A DNA stretch of 64,000 nt from DATJLY01 sp963729295 (GCA_963729295.1 CAVSNJ010000025.1:186001-250000); one strand, 5' to 3'. Positions 46,801 through 55,507 are shown, counted from the first letter of the stretch. Program-made: numbers and translations. The notes: generated by a model not told the origin, from the sequence alone.

Positions 46801-47766
46801 ATGATGAAGAAGACGACTGCCATCGTTCTTGCGCTCGCGCTCGGCAGCGCGCCGGTCCTCGCCAACGCCGCCGAGACCGTCAAGGTCGCGATCCCGCAGC
46901 GCGGCGCCTGGGATACCTCGTTCACCGAGCTCGGCGTCGGCCAGGGCTTCTTCCAGAAGCAAGGGCTCGACCTCCAGATCACCTATACCCAAGGCGGCGC
47001 GTCGAACGAGCAGGCGGTGATCTCCGGCAGCGTCGATATCGCGGTCGGAACCGGATTCCTCGGCATCCTCGCCGCCTATGTCAAAGGCGCGCCGGTGCGC
47101 ATCATCTCGCCCGAGGCCACCGGCGCCCCCGACATTTTCTGGTACGTGAAGGCCGACAGCCCGATCAAGAGCATGAAGGATCTACACGGCAAGACCGTGT
47201 CGTTCTCGGAGCCCGGCTCGTCGAGCAACCTCATCCTTCTCACGCTCCTGCAACAGGCCGGCGTGAGCGACGCGAAGCTCGTGCCGGTCGGCGCCGCGCC
47301 CAACGGCTTGCCGCAGGTGATGACCGGGCAGATCGATGCGTCCTGGAGCACGCCGCCGACGGGCCTCAAGGAACTTCAGGGGAAAGAGATCCGCATGATC
47401 GCCCTCGGCAACGATTCGCCCGAGGTGAAGGACGAGACCGTGCGCGTCAACGTCGCGAACCTCAATTTCCTGCAAGCCCATCGCGCCGCCGTCACCGGCT
47501 TCATGAAGGCCTACAAGCAATCGGTCGAGTGGGCCTATTCCGACCCGGCGGCTCTCGAAGCCTACGCCAAGCTGTCGGGCCAGCCGCTCGAGCAGGTGAA
47601 ATACGCGAACAAGACTTTCCAGACGAGGGACGAGGACCAGGTCGAAGCGATCAAGGGCGAGAACACGGTGCTGGCCCAAGCGCTCGCGGCAAAGCGAATT
47701 CCGCACGCGATGACGCATGACGATATCAAGGGCGTGTACGATCTCTTGTTGCAGCAAGGGTCGTAG
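46801..47766 (+). CDS. ABC transporter substrate-binding protein 2 (NMT1/SsuA-like)
   Basis: A 321-aa exported binding protein with a signal peptide (~residues 1-22, 'LGSAPVLANAAE'). It has the NMT1-like 'IPQRGAWDTSFTELGVGQGFFQKQGLDLQITY', 'AVISGSVDIAVGTGFLG' and 'VSFSEPGSSSNLILLTLLQQAGV'. The ligand is unknown; it belongs to the same superfamily as the preceding protein but shares only limited local similarity with it. The start is two consecutive ATGs; the first is used. The gap to the upstream gene is 11 nt. Confidence 0.9.
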   Translation: MMKKTTAIVLALALGSAPVLANAAETVKVAIPQRGAWDTSFTELGVGQGFFQKQGLDLQITYTQGGASNEQAVISGSVDIAVGTGFLGILAAYVKGAPVRIISPEATGAPDIFWYVKADSPIKSMKDLHGKTVSFSEPGSSSNLILLTLLQQAGVSDAKLVPVGAAPNGLPQVMTGQIDASWSTPPTGLKELQGKEIRMIALGNDSPEVKDETVRVNVANLNFLQAHRAAVTGFMKAYKQSVEWAYSDPAALEAYAKLSGQPLEQVKYANKTFQTRDEDQVEAIKGENTVLAQALAAKRIPHAMTHDDIKGVYDLLLQQGS

Positions 47767-47771
47767 GCGGC

Positions 47772-48560
47772 ATGGCGAGCCTCGCCCAGCCGGCTCGGCT
47801 ACGGCGCACGCGGCGCCCGTTTTTGCCGCCTGCGCTCGCCGGGGTCGTCACCATCGCGGCCCTGCTCGCGATCTGGCAGGCATGCGTCGACGCGGGCTGG
47901 TGGAACACGCTCATCGCGCCGGCACCGAGCGCGATTTTTTCAGGCCTGACGCCGCTCTTTGCCGATGAGGGGCTCGCCGCGAGTTTTCTGCAAACACTGG
48001 CCGAGACCGCGGCGGCCGCGCTCCTCGCGCTCCTCGCCGGCGTGCCGATCGGGCTCTGGCTCCATCGCTCGCGTTGGGCGGGGCGCGCCTATTTCACCTG
48101 GGTCGCCAGCATCGCTGCCGCGCCGGTGGTGCTGGTCTATCCGCTGTTCCTGGTGATCTTCGGGAGGAACGCCTCGACCATCGTCGCAATGAGCTTTTGC
48201 ACCGGCATCACCTCGATCATCCTCAAGACCAAGGAGGGGCTCGACGGCACGCCGGCCGTGTTGATCGACGTGGGACGGAGCTTCGGCCTCACGCGCTCGC
48301 AGCTCTTCTGGAAGATCATGTTTCCGGCCGCGGTGCCGACCATCGCGACGGGCGTGCGGCTCGGCGTCATCTATTGCCTCATCAGCGTCGTCGGCGTCGA
48401 GTTCCTCATCAATTTCGGCGGCATGGGCGAGCTCATCGACGATCTCGCCGACCGCTGGGAAATTCCGATGATGTTCGGCGCGATCCTGTTCGTGATGCTC
48501 ACGAGCGTCGGCTTCTTCTGGGTCACGGAGAAGGTGGAGAAATGGCTGAGGCCGATGTGA
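47772..48560 (+). CDS. ABC transporter permease 1
   Basis: A 262-aa inner-membrane permease of the BPD_transp_1 (NitT/TauT) family with six predicted helices. The cytoplasmic EAA loop that contacts the ATPase is recognisable in 'DVGRSFGLTRSQLFWKIMFPAAVPTIATGVRLG'. It begins 5 nt after the second binding protein and overlaps the second permease by 19 nt. Together with that permease it could form a heterodimeric pore, or each may pair with its own binding protein. Confidence 0.92.
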   Translation: MASLAQPARLRRTRRPFLPPALAGVVTIAALLAIWQACVDAGWWNTLIAPAPSAIFSGLTPLFADEGLAASFLQTLAETAAAALLALLAGVPIGLWLHRSRWAGRAYFTWVASIAAAPVVLVYPLFLVIFGRNASTIVAMSFCTGITSIILKTKEGLDGTPAVLIDVGRSFGLTRSQLFWKIMFPAAVPTIATGVRLGVIYCLISVVGVEFLINFGGMGELIDDLADRWEIPMMFGAILFVMLTSVGFFWVTEKVEKWLRPM

Positions 48561-49339
48561 TCGCCGCTGCCAGCGCCATTCAGCGCCCGCAAAAAAAGCG
48601 GCCGCAGATCGCGCTCATCCGCATCGCCACTCTGCTGGCGCTCTGGGCGGTGTGGGAAGGCGTGTCGGCATCGGGCCTTCTTTACAAGGGGGTGGCACCC
48701 TCCTCGTTCCTGATCGCGGGCGCGCTCGGCCAGCAGATCGTGAGCGGCGATTTCTATTGGAACCTCGAATGGACGCTGCTCGAAGTCGCGGCCTCGATCG
48801 CGCTCGGCTGCGGCCTCGGGCTTGCCGCGGGGCTCGCCCTAGGCGCGAGCCGGTTCGCGGGACAAGCCTACGAGCGCTATCTGCAATACATGGCGCCGAC
48901 GCCCAAGATCGTGTTCCTGCCGGTGCTGCTCGTGCTGTTCGGCATCGGCGCGGGCTCAAAGATCGCGATGGGCGCGCTCTCGTGCTTCTTTCCGATGGCG
49001 CTTTCGGTCGCAGCCGGCGTGCGGCTCGTCGATCCCGTGCTGCTGCGCGTCGGGCGAAGCTACAACCTCAGCCGCGCGCAGATGGTGCGCATGATCTATC
49101 TGCCGGCGATCGTGCCGCCCATCGCGACCGGCCTGCGCATCGGCCTGGGCGTGGCGATCATCGCGTGCCTGCTCGCCGAGCTCAAAATGTCAAATCGCGG
49201 CTTGGGCTTCATGATGATGCAGTATTACGCGCAGTTCCGGACGCCGCAGATGTACGCGATCCTGATCGTCATGTTCCTGATCGCGGTGCTCTCGAACGCG
49301 CTCGTGGCGCGGGTCTTCCGACTGCGCGGCACGCAATAG
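48542..49339 (+). CDS. ABC transporter permease 2
   Basis: A 265-aa permease of the same family with the EAA-type loop 'RVGRSYNLSRAQMVRMIYLPAIVPPIATGLRIGLG'. It is paralogous to the preceding permease. ATG 48542 lies inside the 3' end of that gene, so translation is coupled. It is the last gene of the operon; a weak hairpin followed by a T6 run comes shortly after. Confidence 0.92.
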   Translation: MAEADVIAAASAIQRPQKKRPQIALIRIATLLALWAVWEGVSASGLLYKGVAPSSFLIAGALGQQIVSGDFYWNLEWTLLEVAASIALGCGLGLAAGLALGASRFAGQAYERYLQYMAPTPKIVFLPVLLVLFGIGAGSKIAMGALSCFFPMALSVAAGVRLVDPVLLRVGRSYNLSRAQMVRMIYLPAIVPPIATGLRIGLGVAIIACLLAELKMSNRGLGFMMMQYYAQFRTPQMYAILIVMFLIAVLSNALVARVFRLRGTQ

Positions 49340-49365
49340 GCTTCACCCCGAAAGGATCGGAGACT

Positions 49366-49406
49366 GCGCCCCAAAGAACGAAAGGGCGCGCGATTGCTCA
49401 TTTTTT
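49366..49406 (+). terminator. Weak terminator-like hairpin after the ABC operon
   Basis: GCGCCC, 12-nt loop, GGGCGC, then a T6 run that begins 11 nt after the stem. The distance is longer than in a canonical intrinsic terminator, hence low confidence. Confidence 0.3.
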
Positions 49407-49475
49407 CTTGCCGTTTGCCTGTTTCGTTACACGGTATTTCTTGATCCGGCGCCGCCGCCGCATAGAATTTTTCCG

Positions 49476-49847
49476 ATGCCAGCGCCAATCAAATCGCGCC
49501 GCCGGATTCTCCTCGTCGAGGACGATTGGGACGTTCGCATGCTGCTCGAGCATGTGCTGAGGGACGCGGGCTACGACGTCGATTCCACCGATACGGTGGC
49601 GACAGCGAGCGCGCAGCTCGCGACGCAGGACTATACCCTCGTCCTCGCCGACGGCATCCTCACAGACGGCAGCGGCATCGCGGTCGCCGACGATGCGGTG
49701 GCGCGCGGCTTCAAGACGCTCATCATAACCGGCTACATGCTGCGTATCGCCAAGGACGCGCTCGAGCGGCACGAATTCCTGATGAAGCCGGTGCGCCCGC
49801 GGGAACTGCTCGCCGCGGTCGAGCGCCGGATCGCTGCCGAGCGCTGA
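49476..49847 (+). CDS. Stand-alone response-regulator receiver protein
   Basis: A 123-aa single REC domain. It has the acidic pair and first strand 'ILLVEDDWDVRMLLEHVL', the phospho-acceptor Asp in 'YTLVLADGIL', the Thr in 'TLIITGYM' and the Lys in 'FLMKPVRPRELL', so phosphorylation from a histidine kinase is plausible. There is no output domain and no kinase nearby; such proteins act as phosphate shuttles or bind target proteins. It lies 152 nt before the FHA-type gene, but any link is unproven. Confidence 0.9.
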   Translation: MPAPIKSRRRILLVEDDWDVRMLLEHVLRDAGYDVDSTDTVATASAQLATQDYTLVLADGILTDGSGIAVADDAVARGFKTLIITGYMLRIAKDALERHEFLMKPVRPRELLAAVERRIAAER

Positions 49848-49965
49848 GGAAAGCGCTTCGCCGAGGCTGGCGCCGCGCGCGCCGGACACGATTTTGATAG
49901 AGTTGCGCATTGGCGAAAATCGGGTAATGTCGGGTGCCCGGTTGGGGCGGATATTCTATTAACAA

Positions 49966-49983
49966 GGGCGATTACCTTCGCCC
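49966..49983 (+). other. Hairpin in the leader of the FHA-type gene
   Basis: GGGCGA, loop TTACCT, TCGCCC, ending 16 nt before the ATG at 50000. It could affect ribosome access or message stability. No known riboswitch class is recognised. Confidence 0.4.
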
Positions 49984-49999
49984 GGATCAAGGCTCATAA

Positions 50000-52963
50000 A
50001 TGACGGGCAGGCGGGGGACGGTCAGGTGGGGTCGGCGCATCCTTGCGCCGGCGCTTACCCTTGTATCGCTGACGGCGGCGGCCGAGGCGCAACTCGTCGG
50101 CGCGAAGGTGGTGGCGGGCCAGGCAACCATCACCGCGACGGCGCAAAGCGCCCTCATCCAGGTGCAGTCGCCGAAGGCGGTCATCACCTACAGCTCGTTC
50201 TCGATCCCGCAGAACTACTCGGTCACGGTGCAGGAGCTGAACGCGACGTCCGTTCTGCTGAACAAGGTCCTGGGCGGCGGGGTGTCTTATCTCCTGGGCT
50301 CGCTCACGGCGAACGGGCAGGTGTGGATCGTGAACCCGGCCGGGATCGTGACCGGCTCGGGTGCGACCATCAACGCAGCCGGCCTGCTGCTCTCGACGAT
50401 CGGCATCGGCACCGCGAATTTCCTGGCCGGGAACTACAGCTTCGACCAGCCCGGCGCGCCGGGCGCCGCGATCGCGAATGGCGGCACGATCACCGCGACC
50501 GACGGCTATGCGGTCTTGGCGGGCGGGCAGGTGTCGAACACCGGCGTGATCGCGGCCTCGCTCGGCAGTGTGGTGCTGGCCGGCGGGGCGAAGACCTATG
50601 CGGTGGATTTCTCGGGCGACCGCCTTCTGAGCTTCGCCATCTCGACGCCGGTCGCGCAGGCGAACGGCACGCTCGTCTCGAACACGGGCACGATCGGCGC
50701 AGACGGCGGCACGGTGCTGCTGACGGCGGCATCGGCCAAGTCGGTGCTCGACAACGTCATCAACACGAGCGGCATCATCGAGGCGACGAGCGTCGCGACC
50801 GTGGACGGCAAGATCGTACTCACGGCCTCGGGTGGCGGCACCGAGGTGAGCGGCACGCTCGATGCGTCGGGCAGGGGGGCGGGGCAGACCGGCGGCGAGG
50901 TCGATGTTCTGGGCCAATCGGTCACGCTCGCGTCTGGCGCCACGGTCGATGTGTCGGGCGATTCGGGCGGCGGGACGGCTTTGATCGGCGGCAATTTCCA
51001 CGGCAGCGGGCCGCAGCAGAACGCGGCTTCGACGACGGTGGCGCAAGGCGCGCTCATCGACGCCGATGCGATCTCTGCCGGCAATGGCGGCAATGTCGCG
51101 GTGTGGTCGAACGGCAGCACCGTCTTCAGCGGCGCGATCACCGCGCAAGGCGGCGCCGAAGGCGGCAATGGCGGTTATGTCGAGACATCGGGCGCCACGC
51201 TGTCGATCGCGGGAACGGTCACGACGCTGGCGCAGAACGGCGCGGCCGGGACCTGGCTCCTCGATCCCGCCGATCTCTCCATCTGCAATTCCGGCTGCAC
51301 CATCAGCCCAGGCACGATCACGGCGGCGCTCAGCAGCAGCGAAGTCATCATCGAGGCGACGACCGATGATACCGAGCTCGCCGGCGGGAGCTCGGCCTCG
51401 CTCGGCAGCTCGAGCGGCAACATCCTGGTGTCGGACCCGATCGTCTATTCGAGCCCGAACCAGTTCAGCCTGCTGGCCGAAGGCAACATCACTGTCAACG
51501 CCAACATCATCAATTCAGGCACCGGCAACATCAATCTCATCGCCGGCTGGGACGGTGTGACGGGCTTGACCGGCGGAAGCTTCTCGCTTGCGGCGCTTGC
51601 CGCCGACCCGGGGTCCTACATACATAACGGCGGCGTCATCACCGTCGCCCCGACGGCCATGGTCTCGAGCCTCGGCGGCGGTACCGGCTTCGCGGCCTAC
51701 AACATCATCGCCGATCCTCTCCTCACCGACGACACCGACGAGGTCTATGTCGATGCATCCGGCGCGCTGTGCGATGCCGATTGTCCCTCAGGAAACGACC
51801 CGCCCGCTTTCGAGCGCATTGCCGACGGCTACGACCCGCTTGCGCCCGGCACCCCGCGCGATTCGTGGGGTGTTTCCTATACCGGCGCGATCACCGGAAA
51901 CGCCGAGGGCGATCCGACACAAGGCGGCGACGTCAACGAGACGACCACCTTCATGACTTTCGCCGGGAGCACCGGGACCATCATCAACACGACGATGGAC
52001 GGCGCCCTTTCGCTTACGCAGAATTTTATCCTGAACAACAACGTGCTGACGATCAACGAGACCGTCACCAACCTGACGGAATCGCCCCTCACGGTCATGT
52101 TCCAGCGCGACGTCGACTGGGACGTGGCTCCGACGGAGTACGTAGAGATCACGACCATACCGGGCGTCGGATCGGATGGTCCGGCGGATCTCGGGGGCGG
52201 CATCAAGATCAACGTCGGCACGCTTGGGACCGGCGATTCCGGCACCAAGAGCTTCAGCTATTACTACGCCATCAGCCAGACCGGACAATCGGAGTTGCAG
52301 CTCGACAGCGAGCTGGCGGGAGCTGGCGCCGGCTTCATCGTCTCGACCGACAGCTCCGACGGTCTTCCGTGCGCCACCTGCGGCATCGATTCGGCGGCGA
52401 TCGCGGTAAATAATTCCGGGGACGTGACCCAGGCGAGCTTCTACGGCTTCGAGAACTCCGATCCGGCCGTCCCATATACCTATACGGCCATCGAAGTGGT
52501 ACCGGGGGGCGGAGGCGCCGGAGAGTCTTCTTCGGGCCCATCCGGGACGTCGGGTTCGCCAATCACTTATCTGATCGCACCGCCGCCGCCACCGCCGCCG
52601 CCGCCCATCCTCGTGACGCCGCCGGCCGGCGGAGGCGGGCCACCGGCACCGCCGCCGCCGCCGGGCGGATCCGGCTCAACCGCCGGCGGACTCGACGATG
52701 GCGGCACCGCGCTCTTCGGTTCCGGCGGCAGCGGCACGCCGCCCGAGCCCTTCTCGGAGCCGCCGCCGCCCTTCCATCCCGCGCCGAACCCGACCCCGGT
52801 GCCGCAAACGTCGGATGCGTCGATCGGCGGGATCGGCGGCAACCTCTACGCGTCGCACCCGACCTTCGTTCGCCACCTAGGCCAAGTGAACGGCATCACG
52901 ACGCAGTGGTCGAGCGACGGGAACTGGGCGAATTACTGGGCGGCCGGATTCCTGATCAGGTAA
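50000..52963 (+). CDS. FHA/TpsA-type surface protein with atypical C-terminal half
   Basis: A 987-aa exported protein. Residues 1-30 are a signal peptide (ends AAAEA). Residues ~31-230 are a haemagglutination-activity (TPS) domain with the NPxGI-type 'VWIVNPAGIVTG'. Residues ~230-430 are Gly-rich FHA-like repeats, ending in the typical 'GGYVETSGAT' and 'GTWLLDPADLSI'. The second half differs: ~575-830 is a region with 'VMFQRDVDWDVAPTEY' resembling domains seen in some PEP-CTERM/extracellular proteins, followed by a Pro/Gly tail (P9 run at ~861-869) and a conserved-looking end 'NWANYWAAGFLIR'. No TpsB pore gene is adjacent. Surface or biofilm role inferred. Confidence 0.85.
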   Translation: MTGRRGTVRWGRRILAPALTLVSLTAAAEAQLVGAKVVAGQATITATAQSALIQVQSPKAVITYSSFSIPQNYSVTVQELNATSVLLNKVLGGGVSYLLGSLTANGQVWIVNPAGIVTGSGATINAAGLLLSTIGIGTANFLAGNYSFDQPGAPGAAIANGGTITATDGYAVLAGGQVSNTGVIAASLGSVVLAGGAKTYAVDFSGDRLLSFAISTPVAQANGTLVSNTGTIGADGGTVLLTAASAKSVLDNVINTSGIIEATSVATVDGKIVLTASGGGTEVSGTLDASGRGAGQTGGEVDVLGQSVTLASGATVDVSGDSGGGTALIGGNFHGSGPQQNAASTTVAQGALIDADAISAGNGGNVAVWSNGSTVFSGAITAQGGAEGGNGGYVETSGATLSIAGTVTTLAQNGAAGTWLLDPADLSICNSGCTISPGTITAALSSSEVIIEATTDDTELAGGSSASLGSSSGNILVSDPIVYSSPNQFSLLAEGNITVNANIINSGTGNINLIAGWDGVTGLTGGSFSLAALAADPGSYIHNGGVITVAPTAMVSSLGGGTGFAAYNIIADPLLTDDTDEVYVDASGALCDADCPSGNDPPAFERIADGYDPLAPGTPRDSWGVSYTGAITGNAEGDPTQGGDVNETTTFMTFAGSTGTIINTTMDGALSLTQNFILNNNVLTINETVTNLTESPLTVMFQRDVDWDVAPTEYVEITTIPGVGSDGPADLGGGIKINVGTLGTGDSGTKSFSYYYAISQTGQSELQLDSELAGAGAGFIVSTDSSDGLPCATCGIDSAAIAVNNSGDVTQASFYGFENSDPAVPYTYTAIEVVPGGGGAGESSSGPSGTSGSPITYLIAPPPPPPPPPILVTPPAGGGGPPAPPPPPGGSGSTAGGLDDGGTALFGSGGSGTPPEPFSEPPPPFHPAPNPTPVPQTSDASIGGIGGNLYASHPTFVRHLGQVNGITTQWSSDGNWANYWAAGFLIR

Positions 52964-53000
52964 ATCGGCGCCAGACGGCCTGGCGCGTGGCGGGTCCGGA

Positions 53001-54053
53001 TCAGGCGTTGCCGCGCTGCTCGCGCCAGAAATCGAGCTTTTCCTGAACCACCCGGTCGGAGAACTGGAAGATCAGCGCATCGCTCGAAGCGATGTGCTCG
53101 CGAAACTGCCAGCTTGGCGCGACCACGATGTCGCGCGGCCCCCATTCGAAGGTCTTGCCGCCGATGACGCTCTTGCCCTCGCCCTCGACGACGACGAAGC
53201 CGGTGCTGTCGGTCGAGCGATACGGCTGGGTGTGGAAGCCCTTGGGCAGAAGCTGCATCCAGGTCGAAATCGTCGGCATCGCCCACTCGCCGTTCACCGG
53301 GTTCACGTACTTCATGCGGAAGGCGTGATAGGGGTCCGGCGCGCGGAATTTCCGCAGACGCTCCAAGGCTTCGCGCGTCCTGGCATAGGGGTAGTTGAAA
53401 ATGGGTGTGGTCTGCGACTGCCACTCCGCGCCGTCGGGCAGGAGATTGTAGGCGGCCTCGGCGTCGGCGGCGCCTTCGGGCCGCGTCACCGGGTGCGAGC
53501 GTTCGGGATAATGGTCGAGGAAGCTCGCATCCATGATGTTGACGAGGTGCATGTCGAGCACGTCGAGCCAGACCATCGGCCCCTTGCCCAAATTGCCGTG
53601 GTCGTGCCACGCCATCGACGGCGTGATGACGAAATCGCCCGGCGACATCATGGTGCGCTCGCCTGCGACCGCGGTATAGGCGTCTGTGCCCTCGATGATG
53701 AAGCGCAACGCCGCGGCGGCGTGGCGATGGGCAGGCGCGACCTCGCCCGGCAGGATGATCTGCAAGCCGCCGAACAGGCTGTGCGTGATGCGCTGCTGGC
53801 CGGTAAGCCCGGGGTTTTCCAAGATCAGCACGCGGCGCTCGGCCTCCTCGGTCGTGACGATCTTGCACGCCTCCATGAGATAGGGGCGGATCTCGTCATA
53901 GTGCCACATCGCCGGCACGACCGGCGTGACCGGTTCCTTGGTCACCAGACGGCTCAGATGGAGCCAGAGCGGCGACAGGTTGCGCGTCCCGGCGCGGGCG
54001 TAAAAATCCTCGCGCGCCTTGTCCGACACCGGTGTTGCGCTGGTCGTATCCAT
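53001..54053 (-). CDS. Gentisate 1,2-dioxygenase
   Basis: A 350-aa bicupin Fe(II) enzyme that cleaves the ring of gentisate to maleylpyruvate. The N-terminal cupin has 'PGEVAPAHRHAAAALRFIIEG' (metal His residues) and 'MSPGDFVITPSMAWHDHGN'; the C-terminal cupin has 'TDSTGFVVVEGEGKSVIGGKTFEWGPRDIVVAPSWQFREH'. ATG 54053 is preceded by GGAGGT. No other gentisate genes (maleylpyruvate isomerase, fumarylpyruvate hydrolase) are in the window, although the GST-type isomerase class includes proteins like those at 34-35 kb. Divergent from the VOC gene. Confidence 0.93.
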   Translation of the reverse strand: MDTTSATPVSDKAREDFYARAGTRNLSPLWLHLSRLVTKEPVTPVVPAMWHYDEIRPYLMEACKIVTTEEAERRVLILENPGLTGQQRITHSLFGGLQIILPGEVAPAHRHAAAALRFIIEGTDAYTAVAGERTMMSPGDFVITPSMAWHDHGNLGKGPMVWLDVLDMHLVNIMDASFLDHYPERSHPVTRPEGAADAEAAYNLLPDGAEWQSQTTPIFNYPYARTREALERLRKFRAPDPYHAFRMKYVNPVNGEWAMPTISTWMQLLPKGFHTQPYRSTDSTGFVVVEGEGKSVIGGKTFEWGPRDIVVAPSWQFREHIASSDALIFQFSDRVVQEKLDFWREQRGNA

Positions 54054-54163
54054 GGGGACCTCCTCAGCCGACAATTGGGCCATCCCGGAGCGGTGTCAAG
54101 ACGAGGGCGTTAACGAAGCGGTCCCGGGTAACTATAATGGGCCCGCGTCGAGGAGGTGCTGTC

Positions 54164-54529
54164 ATGACGATAATGCTCGACCACACCATCGTGCCGTCGC
54201 GGGACAAGGAGAAATCGGCGCGGTTCTTCGCCCGCGTCTTCGGGCTCGCCTATGACGGCCCGCGCTTGCACTTCGCGCCGGTCAAGGTGAACGAAGCCTT
54301 GACGCTCGATTTCGACGAGCGCGACGCGTTCGAGCATCATCACTATGCCTTCAAGGTGAGCGATGCCGAATTCGACCAGATCTATGGCCGGGTCAAGGAG
54401 GACGGCGTCGTCTATGGCAGCGGCCCAACCTCGCTTGCCGACATGACGATCAATCAGCGTCGCGGCGGGCGCGGCTTCTATTTCCGCGACCCGGACGGCC
54501 ATGTGCTCGAAGTCCTGACCGCATCGTGA
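54164..54529 (+). CDS. VOC-superfamily (glyoxalase/extradiol dioxygenase-like) protein
   Basis: A 121-aa protein of one VOC module pair: 'LDHTIVPSRDKEKSARFFARVFGL', 'EHHHYAFKVSDAEFDQI' and 'GRGFYFRDPDGHVLEVLT', which carry the usual His and Glu metal ligands. Specific activity is unknown (glyoxalase, resistance or dioxygenase). It starts 110 nt from the divergent gentisate dioxygenase gene and 5 nt upstream of the next gene, which may be co-transcribed. Confidence 0.85.
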   Translation: MTIMLDHTIVPSRDKEKSARFFARVFGLAYDGPRLHFAPVKVNEALTLDFDERDAFEHHHYAFKVSDAEFDQIYGRVKEDGVVYGSGPTSLADMTINQRRGGRGFYFRDPDGHVLEVLTAS

Positions 54530-54534
54530 GAGCG

Positions 54535-54850
54535 ATGGCCGAGAGCCCGTCAAACACCGCGTTGCCCGCGCGCTTCGCCGCCGGTGACAAGGTCAGGGTC
54601 CGGAAGGCAGCGCCGCCCGGCCATATCCGCACGCCGTGGTACATCCGCGGCCATGCCGGCGAGATCGAGCGCCTGTGCGGCGCCTTCCCCAATCCCGAGG
54701 AGCTTTCCTTCAACCGGCCGGGCCTGCCGGCGCAGCCGCTCTATCGCGTGCGCTTTCTCCAGCGCCAAGCTCTGGCCCGACTACAAGGGCGCGGCCGGCG
54801 ACACGATCGAGATCGAAATCTATCAGCACTGGCTCGAGCCAGCACGCTAG
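54535..54850 (+). CDS. Nitrile hydratase beta-subunit-like SH3 protein (frameshifted)
   Basis: A small protein matching the SH3-like C-terminal domain of nitrile hydratase beta subunits: 'FAAGDKVRVRKAAPPGHIRTPWYIRGHAGEIER' and 'LYRVRF' continuing, after a +1 shift in the TTT run 54754-54756, to 'SSAKLWPDYKGAAGDTIEIE' and 'YQHWLEPAR'. Dropping one T gives a continuous protein of about 104 aa. No alpha subunit or activator lies nearby, so a free-standing domain or a related family (thiocyanate hydrolase-type) is possible. ATG 54535 is chosen. Confidence 0.8.
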
Positions 54851-54856
54851 CGCTCC

Positions 54857-55507
54857 TCAGGCGACGCGGCGGTCGAGCGCCGCAAGGCGGCGGAAGCGCC
54901 ACACCACGGCCGGCGGGAAATTGAGGAAGATGCGGTCGGCGACCTCGCCGCGCAGGCCGAACTCGGGCGCGGGCAAGGGCGATGCCACGCCATAGGTGAA
55001 CTGGATGAAGGCGCCGCCCGGTCCCAGCACGGCGACGCTTTCGCCGACGATGCGGCGGCGCAATGCCTTCGGCATCGAGAGAAGCGGCAGGCTCGAGACG
55101 ACGGCATCGACTTCCGTCACGCCCAAGGGCTCCAGCAGCGCCGACAACTCGCCGGCATCGCCGCGCACGATCTTCACGCCGGGAAAGCGCTTCCTCAAGA
55201 TCGCAGCGAGCGTGCAGTCGCGCTCGATGACGATGAGGCGGTGGGGCACCACGCCATGCTCCAGAAGCGCCCGCGTGATGCTGCCGGTGCCGCCGCCCAA
55301 CTCGACGACGAAGCCCGTTCCATCCGGCGTCACCTCGCGCGCCATGGCCCGCGCCAGGCCCCGGCTCGATGGCGCCACCGCGCCGATGAATTGCGGCGAC
55401 TTGAGCCAGCGCGCGAGAAAGAGCGCCGCCTCCTGCTCGGGCCTGAGGCGCCGCTTGCCGCGCAGCGAGGGACGCCGCCGTGCCGTCGCCCCTTCGGCTT
55501 CACTCAA
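54857..55507 (-). CDS. PmtA-like phospholipid N-methyltransferase
   Basis: A 216-aa class I SAM methyltransferase. Motif I is 'VVELGGGTGSITRALLEHG', with 'LIVIERDCTLAAILRKRFPGVKIVRGDAGEL', 'DAVVSSLPLLSMPKALRRRIV' and 'GGAFIQFTYGVASPLP', the arrangement seen in PmtA-type enzymes that methylate phosphatidylethanolamine towards phosphatidylcholine. Alphaproteobacteria often carry such genes. An rRNA adenine methyltransferase-like relative cannot be fully excluded. It is convergent with the upstream fragment gene. Confidence 0.87.
   Translation of the reverse strand: MSEAEGATARRRPSLRGKRRLRPEQEAALFLARWLKSPQFIGAVAPSSRGLARAMAREVTPDGTGFVVELGGGTGSITRALLEHGVVPHRLIVIERDCTLAAILRKRFPGVKIVRGDAGELSALLEPLGVTEVDAVVSSLPLLSMPKALRRRIVGESVAVLGPGGAFIQFTYGVASPLPAPEFGLRGEVADRIFLNFPPAVVWRFRRLAALDRRVA

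Noticed and set aside
52591..52900. Proline/glycine tail of the FHA-type protein as a separate low-complexity or antisense gene
   Set aside because: It is in frame with the upstream domains without a stop and ends in a non-repetitive segment, so it is part of the same protein.
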